From NCBI GenBank assembly GCA_008931825.1, contig QXVZ01003612.1:1-31802 (forward strand): a stretch of DNA of 31,802 nt, in the 5' to 3' direction. The notes beneath the pieces were generated by a model, which was given only the letters and a program-made list of their open reading frames with translations, had not been told where the DNA came from and made no database searches. Source of the DNA: Phallusia fumigata. Lineage: Eukaryota > Chordata > Ascidiacea > Phlebobranchia > Ascidiidae. Made by a program: the position numbers and the translations under genes. Shown here piece after piece: positions 1 through 10,565 of this stretch (position 1 is the first letter of the stretch; each line of letters opens with the position of its first letter).

Positions 1-924
1 CTACGTTTTTTATTGTATTCGCAGAGACTTACATGTTTCCGCTCATACAGTTACCAGCATATTTTTCAGCGTAAGGAATTTTTTAGCGAAGATTGCCCCA
101 TAATAGACTCACCCTGCTGGCATCCAAAACCGACCATCGCAGTTTTTGGTAGATCGATAAATCACGCCCTTGAACTTTTGCTCTCCCTTTTCGTGCCGCT
201 GTCTAACTTTGGAACAAAGGCGAGATGTTATCACCCTGTTAGGCAGCCTTACTGTGTATAGGAGCTATTAATTAACAAACATCAATATCCTCAAATGCAT
301 GGTTTTCGTTCTAATTTTCTTTTTTTACCAAGGATTGACGTCACACGGTACGGATGACCGAGTTCTCGCGAGATGCCCATGTGGTGAGTTTGAGCTACCA
401 AATCTTCTCAAAATATGGGCAGAAAGCTTTTGTAAAACAGAAAGAGACGAGTGCACTCGGTCGGAAACATTTAAAAAGTAAAAAAAACGTTTGCATTGGT
501 GCTTAGCACAGTTTGAAGATGAGGTGGGGTAACAACACTAAATCCTTTGTTATAATTTGGATAATGTGTGGTCTGTATCCATTTAGAATGCCCCGCACTG
601 TCAGGATATTTCGATGCACCACAAAGATCTTTTTAAAGCTGAATGTTGGCATAGTCCATAACCTATTGTTGTTTATGCTAGAAAAAGATTTATTCCGTGC
701 CTTCGTGCATTGCGTTTTATGCCTGCGCAATCTAAAGTTTCGCGGAGCCCAACGCGGGGACTTGATTTACGTAATTATTGGCCAATGGTATAAACCGCAA
801 ATAACATATTACAAGCAACAGCTAAAGCCCTAAAATAATCATAAGCTTTAAAAAACTTGGTGATTAAAACAACAGGGAAATGCTTGGAGCCTATTTGATC
901 ACAGCAGAAACAACGTCGCGCAGA

Positions 925-1126
925 CTCTAGACCGGTGTTTCTCAAACTTTTTACCCCAAGGACCACTTTATCTTCGAACTTTTTTCTGAGGACCACCTAA
1001 CAGAATTCCATTCTAACATGTTCTCAAAACAGGCGATTTTATAAACACTCGCCTAGTTTAAGTCATCTTTTTGCGGACCAGTATGAGGGGACGGCGGACC
1101 TAACTTTGAGAATCACTGCTCTAGAC
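925..1126. mobile_element. hAT-type MITE with 8-bp target duplication
   Basis: The element body is 933-1118. It begins cggtgtttctcaaac and ends gagaatcactg, which are imperfect inverted repeats. It is flanked on both sides by the same 8 bp, ctctagac (925-932 and 1119-1126). An 8-bp duplication and CAGTG..TCTCAAA-type ends are characteristic of non-autonomous hAT elements. It has no coding capacity. It is related to the copy at 25862-26065: both contain 'ggaccac', 'aaaagatgactta'-like and 'gaattc' segments in the same order. Confidence 0.85.
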
Positions 1127-1411
1127 TGACTGACCAGTTTGGAACGATTGAAAACCAACACAATACATTTGGCTGACTTCCCTAACGCTCAACTGTTTTA
1201 AAAGGCAGTTGGAAAGTTTCCAGGCAACCCAAACCGCACAACTACCGGGTGTTTTTTATCGCTGGGGCCAGAAAAGTTTTTTTTTAATGTTCTGGTTGTG
1301 CAAGGTCGACCGACTAATCGCCAATGAAAACGTTGAACGCTGAGGCTGAAAAGGAATAACTTCGGCCAAATGTGGGTTATTGCGCGCAACCTAAATAATA
1401 ATTTTCTTCAG

Positions 1412-1689
1412 AGGATCGTTTGACTTCCATTACAAAATTGTACGAAGTTCGAAAAGTAGTTTACCGGGGCAAATCTACGCGTGAACTTGAAATAGACCTT
1501 AGCGATCGTTTATCAGATTTTAACAAAATAAAGCGCAGGCTATACAACAGACGCGAGCTCATATTCCACAAGTACATTCCTGTTTGTCACGTAACGCGCT
1601 ACGTGTTTAGCCTAAATACGTGGTTTCAGTTTCGCAATGAAATGCATTTCATTGACAAAACCTTGATGAAAATTTATCACTCCTGGTGA
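1412..1689 (+). CDS. Possible orphan exon, unidentified
   Basis: An open frame of about 90 codons follows a good 3' splice site (ttttcttcag, ending 1410) and ends at a TGA at 1687-1689. The translation is rich in Lys, Arg, Tyr and Phe and looks more protein-like than its surroundings, but it has no ATG near its start and matches no family I know. It could be the last exon of a gene whose upstream exons I cannot identify, or chance. Nothing in the neighbourhood supports expression. Confidence 0.15.
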
Positions 1690-3657
1690 AGCTTATGACC
1701 TATCAGTCCGTGGTTTCGGTTGAAACTACGTAAAACCCACAACAGTTTTAGCTACAGACGTTTTCGGCTTAGTTTGGCATCGATACATAAAATATCGCTT
1801 GTCTCTGCTAAACTGCCCGAATTTTGACAAGATTTAGAACTTTTGCCTGCTTTGTGACCTAACCAAAGAAGACACACTTGTACTTTATACCGTTGACCTA
1901 ATGATGGTCGCAAAATACATTCGGCAATATTTCAGCTTGGATAAATCGGTGTTTAGGCAGATCGTAAGCGGTCTGTTAGTTTAGTAAAAATCCGCAGTGA
2001 AACTTAATTTGCAAAATTGGCGAGAATTTTTTTATGAAATTGATACACGGAGGTTACCCGGGTTATTTGGAAATATAGCATACATATGTGGAGGTATGTG
2101 AACTTAATCGCCCTTTTCTCAAGTTAACCCACTACCGGTCACAATTACATCATTTGGTTGTTTGGAGTAATTGATGTTTTTTCCTACTTTACTTTCGAAA
2201 CTCGTGACGCAACAAATATTGGCAGAATCAATTAATTGCGCCACGCGTCACCCTTGTGTTATGTCTGGAATTTTCGACTTTTTATACCGGAACCTCTTCA
2301 AAACTGTGACTGCGTTCGCCAGTGAGACACATGACTGGTATTTGTGGGTTTTACGCAAACGTGGGTTTAAAAATGGCCGGGATAAAGCCTGAACCCTGAA
2401 GGTCGGGTAATTATTGTGGACGTCGAGAAAGGCGGAATTTTTTATTTTGTTGGCTGGGAGGTGGCTAGAGAAAACTGTAAGTTTAATTTATATTTTTGTA
2501 CTCAGTTTTCCTTTTCAGCTTCAAAAAATTCCATAATATAAAGATACAAGGGGCAAAGGCATGGCGCAACTGGAAAATTTCACAACGCAATAAGAACGTT
2601 TACGTTTTCGTGTCACGTGATTATTTAAGGAATTAGGGTTCTCTTTCGTGCCATGAATCACAAAAGTCCATTGCGAAGAGGGGAGCTACATGTTTAGGCA
2701 TTCACGGGGATCAAATCCATATGGTAAAAAACAAACTGTAAGCACGGTAAATGTTTAATTGGTTAGCTAAATTTGTTACGTGCACGTTCATTTTAAATTT
2801 CATATTTGTCAAAATTATTGGTCTTCTGACGAGTGTTATTAAGTTTAAATTCCATTAGCATATTACCATAATGTACGCAAACCAGCAAATAGACCGAATT
2901 GCACGCCTCCCATTCGAACGGAAATAGTATGCTATTAGCTTTTACAAAAGGGGTGTCGGAAGATGAGTTGCCCTTATGTAGAATTTGATTTGGCCAACAA
3001 ATTGATCCGGATTAGGTACAGACACGGTTTGTCCGAAGACGTTTGTTTCATGTCAGACGTTATAGAAAAAAATGCAATAATCGAACACATTACATTAGAG
3101 ACCCAATGATGATAAAATTCCTTAAAGCATGACATTTGACTGTTACGTCATACGCGGTTAATAATGGTGGTTAGTCGTCCCAGTAATCAAGATGTTACAA
3201 TGTTGTAGACTGTAGAATCCAATGCACAATGCAGTAAGCTCGTTTTGTTAAGAAAGACATTGGGAATCATTTGTACCTCCAATTTCATCCTAATTTGGCG
3301 AAGTTCTGGATTAGTCGAATCTGGATTTCCCGAGGTTTACCGTGTGTAAGTGCACGTGGGTGAAAAAAACTTTGGTTCTATTAATAAAACTGTAGGACCC
3401 AAGCTTCAAGGTCGCGTCTTGCACAATTTTGACACGTTTTGAAAGGCCGCCAAGGCTTACTGAAACGTAGTTGGCGGTCTGCTGATCTCACTGCGCCTTT
3501 ATAAACGCCTCACTCGACTGTCCACAACATATCTAAGACGCGTCCACTCAGAGTTATTTACATTGGGCATTTGCTGCTGCAAAAGGCTTAGCGCTTTACC
3601 GGTGTCTTTAAGTATACTCTGTTTCAACATTTTACCGTTGTTGCCACAGAAAGCGCC

Positions 3658-4257
3658 ATGAGCAACATAGAAACGGCACCATGCATTGAAATGCTTCAAC
3701 AGAATGTTGACAGCAGGGAGGTATGTGAGTCGCAAGAGCAGGGACAGTCAACGGTGGTTGTGCAACAAAAAAGTGATGCAGAAGTTATGGTTGTGAAAAA
3801 GACAACTGTGGTGTGGTACAAGCGTTTGGCCCATCCAAGTACTCCTGAAATTCAGCTTTTCCAGTCGGAAAGCCGGGTGTTGCGTGAAGCGGAAACTGCA
3901 AAATACTGCTGGCCACGAAATCTAACTCTCTTCCTTGACACTTACACCGAACCAAAAATATGGAAATTCGTTCACACGGACAACACAGGTAATACTGGCT
4001 ATCTGCAAAGTCCCGAGACCCTGATGTGTATTCGGGCTCGCCCGAAACTCAGCATTTTGGTGATGAAGAGAACCACAAAACCCAAATCCAAGCCGTTTGT
4101 CTTCATCTTGGAAACAGACAACCAGTCGCCCCAGTATTACCGCGTAAAACACAAGGACAGTGGTATGTATTTCGGAAAAAGATGTGAAGTTGATGACCAA
4201 AATTGTCAGACTATTCTTGTGTCAGAAAAAACACAAGCTGTAACTTTCGAGTCATAA
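3658..4257 (+). CDS. Intron-less beta-trefoil-like protein, paralog 1 (short form)
   Basis: A 199-residue frame starts at an ATG in good context (gccATGa). A 3'-splice-like site (gttgttgccacag) lies 7 bases upstream of it and could serve a 5'-UTR intron or spliced-leader addition. I do not recognise the family by name. The C-terminal half (about residues 84-199) aligns by eye with the genes at 5836 and 10428. Shared features are a W followed by a beta-strand and K-x-W (residues 85-102), GYLQSP, a basic KR stretch, and a final hairpin HKDSGMYFGKR (166-176) matching H-x-x-TG-x-YLAI in the paralogs. The spacing of Trp, Tyr and Gly hairpins suggests a beta-trefoil, as in IL-1, FGF and fascin. That is inference, not a match. 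The first 48 residues are Glu/Gln-rich. There is no signal peptide, and the acidic/CCPWKP segment of the paralogs is absent. Probably a cytosolic or unconventionally secreted protein of unknown function. Confidence 0.7.
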   Translation: MSNIETAPCIEMLQQNVDSREVCESQEQGQSTVVVQQKSDAEVMVVKKTTVVWYKRLAHPSTPEIQLFQSESRVLREAETAKYCWPRNLTLFLDTYTEPKIWKFVHTDNTGNTGYLQSPETLMCIRARPKLSILVMKRTTKPKSKPFVFILETDNQSPQYYRVKHKDSGMYFGKRCEVDDQNCQTILVSEKTQAVTFES

Positions 4258-4379
4258 ATTACAAGCTATAAGTTCTCCATAGTGTGGCGTTTATCTGTAT
4301 TTCCTTCTGGCACCCTAGTTGTATTTCTAGTTTTTAACGTTGACGTAAATCACACTGTCTTTGCATACTGTTTTTTATG

Positions 4380-4572
4380 AACAATGAATAATGGCAACCC
4401 GACACGCGATTGTCGTTGCAAATGCAACGCCGTTCGGAAAAAAGAATTATTGCCGATACGGCAAACCACTAAGAGCGAGGCGCTCGACCCATATACAGCC
4501 CCAAAATAAACCTGATCGGGATTAGTTCTCGGGAGAGTCCCGGGTTCGAACCCCGTGAAAAAAAAAATCATA
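4380..4572 (+). repeat. tRNA-derived SINE-like element
   Basis: A perfect RNA polymerase III B-box core (gggttcgaacccc, about 4543-4556) sits after a segment resembling a type II tRNA D-arm and variable arm (cactaagagcgaggcgctcg and ctcgggagagtcccg), and is followed by a run of ten As. This is the layout of a tRNA-derived SINE with an A-tail. The cloverleaf is not intact, so it is not a functional tRNA gene. Boundaries are approximate. AATAAA sequences at 4505-4510, 4592-4597 and 4598-4603 could serve as poly(A) signals for the gene ending at 4257. Confidence 0.5.
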
Positions 4573-5835
4573 CATCTATCACAAAACTCCTAATAAAAAT
4601 AAAGTTCTCTTCATAATCTCTGTGACATTGTCTTAGTGATGTTTCGAGCCTGTAATTTTTATGTAGCCTGTAATTGTTGTTTTTATTTGTGTGGTGTAAC
4701 CGTTCGTGTATGGTTGGATTGCGGAACGATATTGATAAATACCGGTCCGTAGGAAAATTGTTCTACTTTCATCATTGGTGCAGTAGCATTTGTTTCGCAG
4801 AAAGCGAAAACTTGAGATTTGCATTTGAGAAAGCCACAACAAAGTTTGAGATTTGCAAAAAATGAAGAGTAATTTAAAAATGAAAAGACGCAACAATAGT
4901 AATTAAATTCTTGTGGTATAGTTTATACTTTGTGTGGTATTCACAAAGAATGCCTCGCACCATTAGGATGTTTTACCATATACCGCGAATGTCAAGCAAC
5001 GAAGAAAACAATGTAACAGTGCAGATATGAAGTTTGCAACTCGTGAAGCGCGTTGTTAGAAAGTAGAATAGACCTCTCTCTTTTAAACGGGCCACTTTCA
5101 TTCTTCTTCTTTATCCGGTACGGACGTGGTTGCACTCCGTCCGTTGTTCTTCCGAAAGCGTCTGTCGACTTACATGATCAAATAACTTTGACGGAATTCA
5201 TCGCACGACTTGTTGACCTTCAACACGTGTTAAAACAAACCTGGAACGTCAGATATCTCTTCCAAGAGCATCTGTTTCTATTATGCCCACATACATTGCA
5301 TGCGTCCGTAGTTGAACTTTTGGTGGGTTGTTTTGTGTTGTTATGACTTTAGAGGCATACAAGCAACCGTATGTTTGGATTGGCCTGCGGCCTGTGAGTA
5401 AACGTTAAGACTAACTAGTCAACGGTGAATGCATTTCCGAGTGCAGCAAATCAGTGTGGGTTGGCGTTTCCGTTCTATTACTGCCTGCTGATTTAAACGT
5501 TTTTACGTGTGTTACAGATAGTGAAATATTACCCAGAAAACATGTACTTTTACGTACCCTTTGATGCGGACTGAAATTTGCCGAACCGGTTATGGATTAG
5601 CTATGTGACGTCACGCAATCGGGCAAGCTCCTTGGCTCTAATCGCTTCCTGTCAGTACGTTTTGGAAGACTGGCAAGGAAAAATAAACACTGGTTATTAA
5701 TACACCGAGTTAGTAGCAGATGGTGTTGGCATTAGGAACGCGCGTCGCCTATTTCCAACATGCAGCACAGCAGTTAGCCCCAACGTTGGTTAAATAGGTT
5801 TCAGTAGTGACATAAACTTTGCAGCGCATGACATT
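4573..5835. other. Intergenic, no gene recognised
   Basis: This is AT-rich DNA with only short, unrelated frames in all phases. It presumably holds the promoter and 5' leader of the gene at 5836, but I cannot point to a convincing TATA box or binding site. A 3'-splice-like site (aactttgcag) ends about 12 bases before that gene's ATG. Confidence 0.5.
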
Positions 5836-6657
5836 ATGGATTTTGTGGATGATTTACTGGAGGCTGAGTCATTGCTGAGTGATCTTGGTAGTGATGATGA
5901 TGATGAAAGTGATGACGACTCAAACGATGTGGGATGCTGCCTTTGTTTGTTTGTATGTCCGTGGAAACCCAGAAACTTCTCTGCACAGCTGCAGCTACAA
6001 GGCTTCAAGTTACGCAGAAGCAGTGAGCCCACACCGAATTACACAGTTCGTCCGTTTTACGATATTTCAACAAAAGGCCTTACGAAACCTAAATACGTAA
6101 ACGCTCCCAATGCTGACCTGCTTCGCTGGAATCCCGACACGGAAGAGCAAACCACAGATGCCTTGTTGCCATTGCGACCCATAAACAACGACAGAATAAC
6201 CGGAGCCCGGACAGCCATTGCTTATTCAAGCAAGACAGGGGACACCAACATTTTGAACAAGTGCAAAGTAAGAGTCTACCGCAACGACAGCGCACAGTTT
6301 TGGATTCCCAAAAGTAAGCGAGTGTTCGTTACAGGAAAACCGGCCAAAACTCGCGTGTGGACTGTGTGGAAAGACACAAAATATTATTGTGTTTTCGGCA
6401 TCCATTACAGACGAAGGATGCACTACATTGCATGGTGCAACAACAAGGTAAGACTGGTGCGAGGAACAGAACCAGTTGGTAGAAGCCAGATGGTCAACGA
6501 CCAGCGATTTTTTAAACTCGAACACGACCAGCTGAACAAAAAGCGCATCTTCCAACACATTGGTACGGGCCAATACCTAGCTATTGGAGCAGACAGATAT
6601 CTGACTCTTGTTGCGGTGAAGGCCCAGGCTCAGGGTTGGACTTTACAGTTGAGTTAA
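5836..6657 (+). CDS. Intron-less acidic/CPWKP beta-trefoil-like protein, paralog 2
   Basis: A single 273-residue frame from attATGG. Residues 1-30 are strongly acidic (a run of Asp/Glu/Ser at 16-31). Residues 34-45 are the hydrophobic cysteine cluster CCLCLFVCPWKP, a plausible palmitoylation or membrane-contact site. Residues 46-130 are a linker with little visible structure. Residues 140-273 look like a beta-strand-rich domain with KTRVWTVW (171-178), YYCVFG (183-188), LVRGTEP, RFFKLEHD (224-231), HIGTGQYLAIG (241-251) and a terminal W-T-L-Q-L strand. The same order of motifs occurs in the gene at 10428. The terminal 'TG-x-YLA...W-x-L' hairpin is typical of beta-trefoils (IL-1/FGF/fascin style), but I see no specific family match. 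There is no signal peptide. A poly(A) signal lies at 6831-6836. Function is unknown. Confidence 0.85.
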   Translation: MDFVDDLLEAESLLSDLGSDDDDESDDDSNDVGCCLCLFVCPWKPRNFSAQLQLQGFKLRRSSEPTPNYTVRPFYDISTKGLTKPKYVNAPNADLLRWNPDTEEQTTDALLPLRPINNDRITGARTAIAYSSKTGDTNILNKCKVRVYRNDSAQFWIPKSKRVFVTGKPAKTRVWTVWKDTKYYCVFGIHYRRRMHYIAWCNNKVRLVRGTEPVGRSQMVNDQRFFKLEHDQLNKKRIFQHIGTGQYLAIGADRYLTLVAVKAQAQGWTLQLS

Positions 6658-6830
6658 AAGCAGAAACCAATAGACCGCAAGCGAAAATTTCGGGCAACTT
6701 ATCATTTTTACGACTATAGGCACTTCCACAAGTGTCCATAATTCCGTCTTGTTTTAACTTTGTGTTTGTAAGCGGAATATTTTACCATCTTTTGTTTTTA
6801 TACTATGTTTTGTTGTATATTTATAAGGAC

Positions 6831-6836
6831 AATAAA
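6831..6836 (+). terminator. Poly(A) signal AATAAA
   Basis: A canonical hexamer 174 bases after the stop codon of the paralog 2 gene, the first on this strand downstream of it. Confidence 0.6.
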
Positions 6837-8369
6837 CAGTTTGCAAGTTGGCAATCATGCGAATTCACGATTACCTGATTTTCACAGACAAAAAATGTCA
6901 AATATGACCATGCAAGCAATGTTTAGTTTTGTACAGTTAAGGCAATAAATAAATTGTAAATAGGCTAATCTATATTAGAGCACCCTTGCGATATTTATGT
7001 TTTCTAGTTTATGGCGCTTGATACTGAAAAGCAAGACATTTGTTTTTCCCTGATATGCAAAGGCACCAAGAATTCTGTTGCGAAACATAGGGAACTTGTG
7101 GCATGAATAGCGCAGGAAAACCCAAGCTTATCCAAAATGTTGTAAAAAGACGACTGTTTCTCCAATATCATATCTTGTCACACCCGCAAACAAAAAGGTA
7201 TTTGCACATTAGATAAACCGCCAAACGTATGTTTGGCACTTGCAACATTGTGAGATCTCGATTTGAAGCTGCGTAAAATTTGAAACTAAACATGCAGAAT
7301 GCGGCATCTGTAATAACTCACAGCCGTTGTATCGGTTACATTGTTTGTGTTTTCGCGTAATCCATACTTGTGTGTCCGACAATAGTATGTCATGGTAAAG
7401 CGTTTTTGTATGCATACTGTTGCATACCATTGCTCTCCCGGACGTTGCATTTTTCTATACCAAACCGGATACAGCAGACATTCTATGTTTGTCCGGCATT
7501 TTCGATTGTCCGGCACTGTATTTATTAATACAAACACAAACTGCAACAGATTTGTGCAACATGCCCGAAGCCCTCGGTAAATTCAAACGACGCACGCGAT
7601 GCACAACCAACTTGCTATGTGTGATGCTAGAAAGCTATCGCATGGTAAATCCTCCGAGCACCCGAAAACAATGTGTGGGTTGAAAGTTTCACCGTGACAT
7701 CCTGTATCTCACAGTATTTCGATATGATTGGACGAAGTGTTGTCACAACTTGTTCCATCATGTTGTTTACTGTTTACTGTTGTTATTTTCTTTCGTGTTT
7801 TTCTCTCAACGCCTGTACAAGTCCTACTTTCAAATGTTTGATTTCATAGAGTAGTGTGGATCCAGTAAACATATAGGTTGATCTTGGCTAAAAACCTTTT
7901 CGGTTGCAAAGTGTATTAACCTATCCGTCTGTTTCGCACAACCGTTTTTTATCCAAAGTCACGATGTAGGAGGGGGGTATATAACGTTATGCAAACGGAT
8001 GAGTCCCCTCAGGCGTACAAAACGGCACAGAATAGTTCACTCGGGTTATAATTACAACGAAGCAGACTGGTAGCTCATCAGAGTATCGTTAGAGGCGTAA
8101 ACTAACTTAGTTGAAATTTCGTCGGGTTTTTACTTACGGCAACACAGCGGTTAGAGAAGTGCAAGCAAAACGTTTATTACCATCAAGCATAATACACATG
8201 TTAGATACTGCGGGGTGTGGGGGAAAAAGCACTGGCACGATTTTGTTAATGTCCCCAACCATCTTCGGACAAATATGGTTACAATGTTGCATGGAATCAA
8301 GTTCCCTTTTCTCACTATTCAAGATTAAACATGCACAAATCGAACAAATCACGCAAACCGCTACAACAC

Positions 8370-8536
8370 TAAAGGCCGATTCACACCAGATGCGTCTATC
8401 TATCAAACATAAAACACTTTGGCCGTGTCTGATAGATAAACTTTGGTCCCGGCTGGTGTAAGCGCCCCGCTGCTTGCCGTGAGATAAAACAACATACCGC
8501 AAATCGGTAGACGCATCTCGTGTGAATCGGCCTTAA
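8370..8536. mobile_element. PIF/Harbinger-type MITE with TAA target duplication
   Basis: The body is 8373-8533. Terminal inverted repeats begin aggccgattcacac and end gtgtgaatcggcct, extending to about 28 bp through the shared 'gcgtcta'/'tagacgc'. Both ends are flanked by TAA (8370-8372, 8534-8536), the 3-bp target typical of PIF/Harbinger elements. The matching place in copy B of the duplication (about 10248-10253, actaat) has a single TAA and no insert. That is an empty site, showing the insertion came after the duplication. It has no coding capacity; the long open frames across it are chance. Confidence 0.88.
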
Positions 8537-8719
8537 TAATTAGACTTCGAAGCGCAACATCTGGAAGCTTGTGTTTTATTCACGTATTGTCTTAATACCA
8601 AGTCGTAATTCTGACTGGTATTTTAGCTGCCCTTTGAGTAATTGCCAGCGAAGCCACGTTTTGCTGTTTTTGTAGTTTGTTGATGTTTTGCGTAGGTGTG
8701 TAGGTACCAAAAGCTGAAT

Positions 8720-8883
8720 ATGAATATTGGTTTTGATACGAGTGCTGGTAACGAAAAAAACATTTGGTCGAGAGAGTTGAATCCGACGGCAGCGAAGATG
8801 AAGGTGACGAATCTCGTTGTTGTCTGTTACTTTTTGTATGCCCATGGAAGCCAGAAATATTCTGTCCGGAATTGTATGGGTAG
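8720..8883 (+). pseudogene. Truncated copy of the CPWKP beta-trefoil-like gene
   Basis: The 5' end is nearly identical to that of the intact gene at 10428: the same leader, the same ATG, and the first 13 codons. A one-base loss within the 'acgaaaaaaacattt' run then shifts the frame. In the original frame the acidic segment and cysteine cluster still read (…CCLLLFVCPWKP), followed by about ten unrelated residues and a stop at 8881-8883. The entire trefoil-like domain is missing. Sequence after about 8860 no longer matches copy B. It is therefore a dead fragment, unless the short acidic/CPWKP peptide is translated from another start. Confidence 0.85.
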
Positions 8884-8900
8884 ACAATGGGTAACAATAA

Positions 8901-9473
8901 AAAAAACTCCCATTCAGCCAAGTTAGATTTAATGCTTCCTGATGGGCGTTCTTTACCTCTGTGGCTTTGTAAATGAGTATTGTAAACTCTTTCAGCTCCA
9001 AGGTCACTGTTATCCAAACTGGCAGCAAAAGTAACTCTGGTATAAATCCTATCGTGTAGTCAGAAAAGTCTTTTAAAATCGTTAGTCAAATTCAAGTTGC
9101 CATGGTTACTCAATTGTTCCGCCACAACTAGTTCAATTTAAGGACATAATGTATACAGTAGTTCCTAACTTACTAAGATACAATCCATAACAAGTTAAAG
9201 CAGTAAAAAGTGAACATTATTTAAATATTCATTATGGCTCTTAGATGTTTTTTCTTCAACGACCAAACTCAAAAATGTTGCGGAGAACAGTCAAAAAAAT
9301 AATAAATTAAATTTAAAATCTTTTCATCAAGGCACTGCTTCCAATCGTTCATAAATTCACGGGGTCAAGAATAAGATGACCATTTGCGTTTATAGTTCAT
9401 ATCAAGCATGAAAGTATCTTATTCCCTACAAAATGTTCAGCTGAATTACGGTGAAGCACTTTATTGAGGTAAA
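8901..9473. other. Spacer between duplication copies
   Basis: AT-rich sequence with no recognisable gene. It separates the broken gene copy from the start of duplication copy B and does not visibly match either copy. Confidence 0.5.
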
Positions 9474-10565
9474 TGTGTGATGCTGGGAAGCTACCGCATG
9501 GTAAATAATCCTCTGATAACCCGAAAACACTGTGTGGGTTGGAAGATCCTCAGTGACATCCTGTGTCTCACAGTATTCCATTATAATGGGACGAAGTGTT
9601 GTCACAACCTTTTGCTATCACCTGCTTCAGATTGTTTACTGTTTGATGTTGTTAATTTCTTTCGTGTTTTTCTCTCAAGTCCTACTTATAAATATTTGAT
9701 TTCATAAAATAGTGTCGATCCGGTAAATATATAAGTTGATCTTGGCTAAAAGCCTTTTTGAGACATATTGTGTATCAACATATATCGGTCTCTTTCGCAC
9801 AACTGTTCCAAAAAAGACGATGTGGGCGGAGGGTATGTGACGTGATACAAACGGATGAGTTACCTCGCTGGAACTGCTTCCCATTTAGCCGTACAAAACG
9901 GCACAGAATAGTTTACTCGGGTTATAATTACAACGAAGCAGACTGGTAGCTCATCATAGTATCGTTAGAGGCGTAAACTAACTTAGTTTGAATTTCGTCT
10001 GAAGACTGCTGAAAAGCCTAATCGTTTTTTAAAATATGGCAATACAGCGGTTAGAGAGGTACAAGCAAAACTTTCATCACCATGAAAGCAAAATACGCTT
10101 GCTTGATACTACGGGTTGTGGGAAAAATGGACTGGCATGATTTTGTAAACCAGCTTGGGACAGATATGTTTCCAAAAAAGGGGTCTTACCGAGTTTAACT
10201 TTTTTCGATGGAGTATGTTTTTTGAAAAACAAACTTGTTCCAAATTAGTACTAATTATATCAAGTTCGAGGCGCAAAATCGAGCTTGTGTTTTATTTAGG
10301 CAGTTGTCATACACAACGCCGGCTGGTATTTCAGCTGGCATTTAGTTTAGAAAATGCCAGCGAAGCCACGTTTTGCTGTTTTTGTAGTTGATGTTTTGCG
10401 TAGGGGTGTAGGTACCAAAAGCTGAATATGAATATTGGTTTTGATACGAGTGCTGGTAACGAAAAGCAACATTTGGTCGAGAGAGATGAATCCGACGGCA
10501 GCGATGATGAAGGTGACGAATCTCGTTGCTGTCTGTTCCTTTTTGTATGTCCGTGGAAGCCAGGA
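9474..10565 (+). repeat. Segmental duplication, copy B
   Basis: Partner of 7618-8900. It includes the shared upstream region and the first part of the intact gene at 10428. The conserved leader has a pyrimidine-rich 3'-splice-like site (cgttttgctgtttttgtag, ending about 10387), also present in copy A. This suggests that a 5'-UTR intron or spliced-leader acceptor was duplicated with the gene. Confidence 0.85.

Larger units (their letters stand above)
1..3657. other. Gene-poor left flank
   Basis: I find no recognisable protein in this 3.6 kb. The reading frames are short, mostly lack an ATG, and show no family motif. It contains one clear MITE (933-1118). The only frame that looks protein-like lies at about 1412-1689 and is listed separately. 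The remainder is AT-rich intergenic DNA. Confidence 0.6.
7618..8900 (+). repeat. Segmental duplication, copy A
   Basis: This block aligns over most of its length with 9474-10565 (copy B). Shared landmarks in order include the 'gtgatgct' start, the 'tcacagtatt' segment, 'gacgaagtgttgtcacaac', 'tttctttcgtgtttttctct', the pair 'gcacagaatagtt'/'tataattacaacgaagcag', 'tagaggcgtaaactaactta', 'ccagcgaagccacgttttgc', and the 5' end of the CPWKP gene. Copy A carries a MITE absent from copy B and ends in a broken gene copy. Divergence is far greater than between the allelic seam repeats, so this is a true old tandem duplication. Confidence 0.85.

Noticed and set aside
4480..4560. Functional tRNA gene
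   Set aside because: Only the B box and parts of the arms are intact. No complete acceptor stem or anticodon arm can be drawn, and an A-tail follows.
8111..8502. Open frames of 116 and 122 codons on both strands
   Set aside because: They run across the Harbinger MITE and its flanks, overlap each other antisense, and lack any protein-like pattern.
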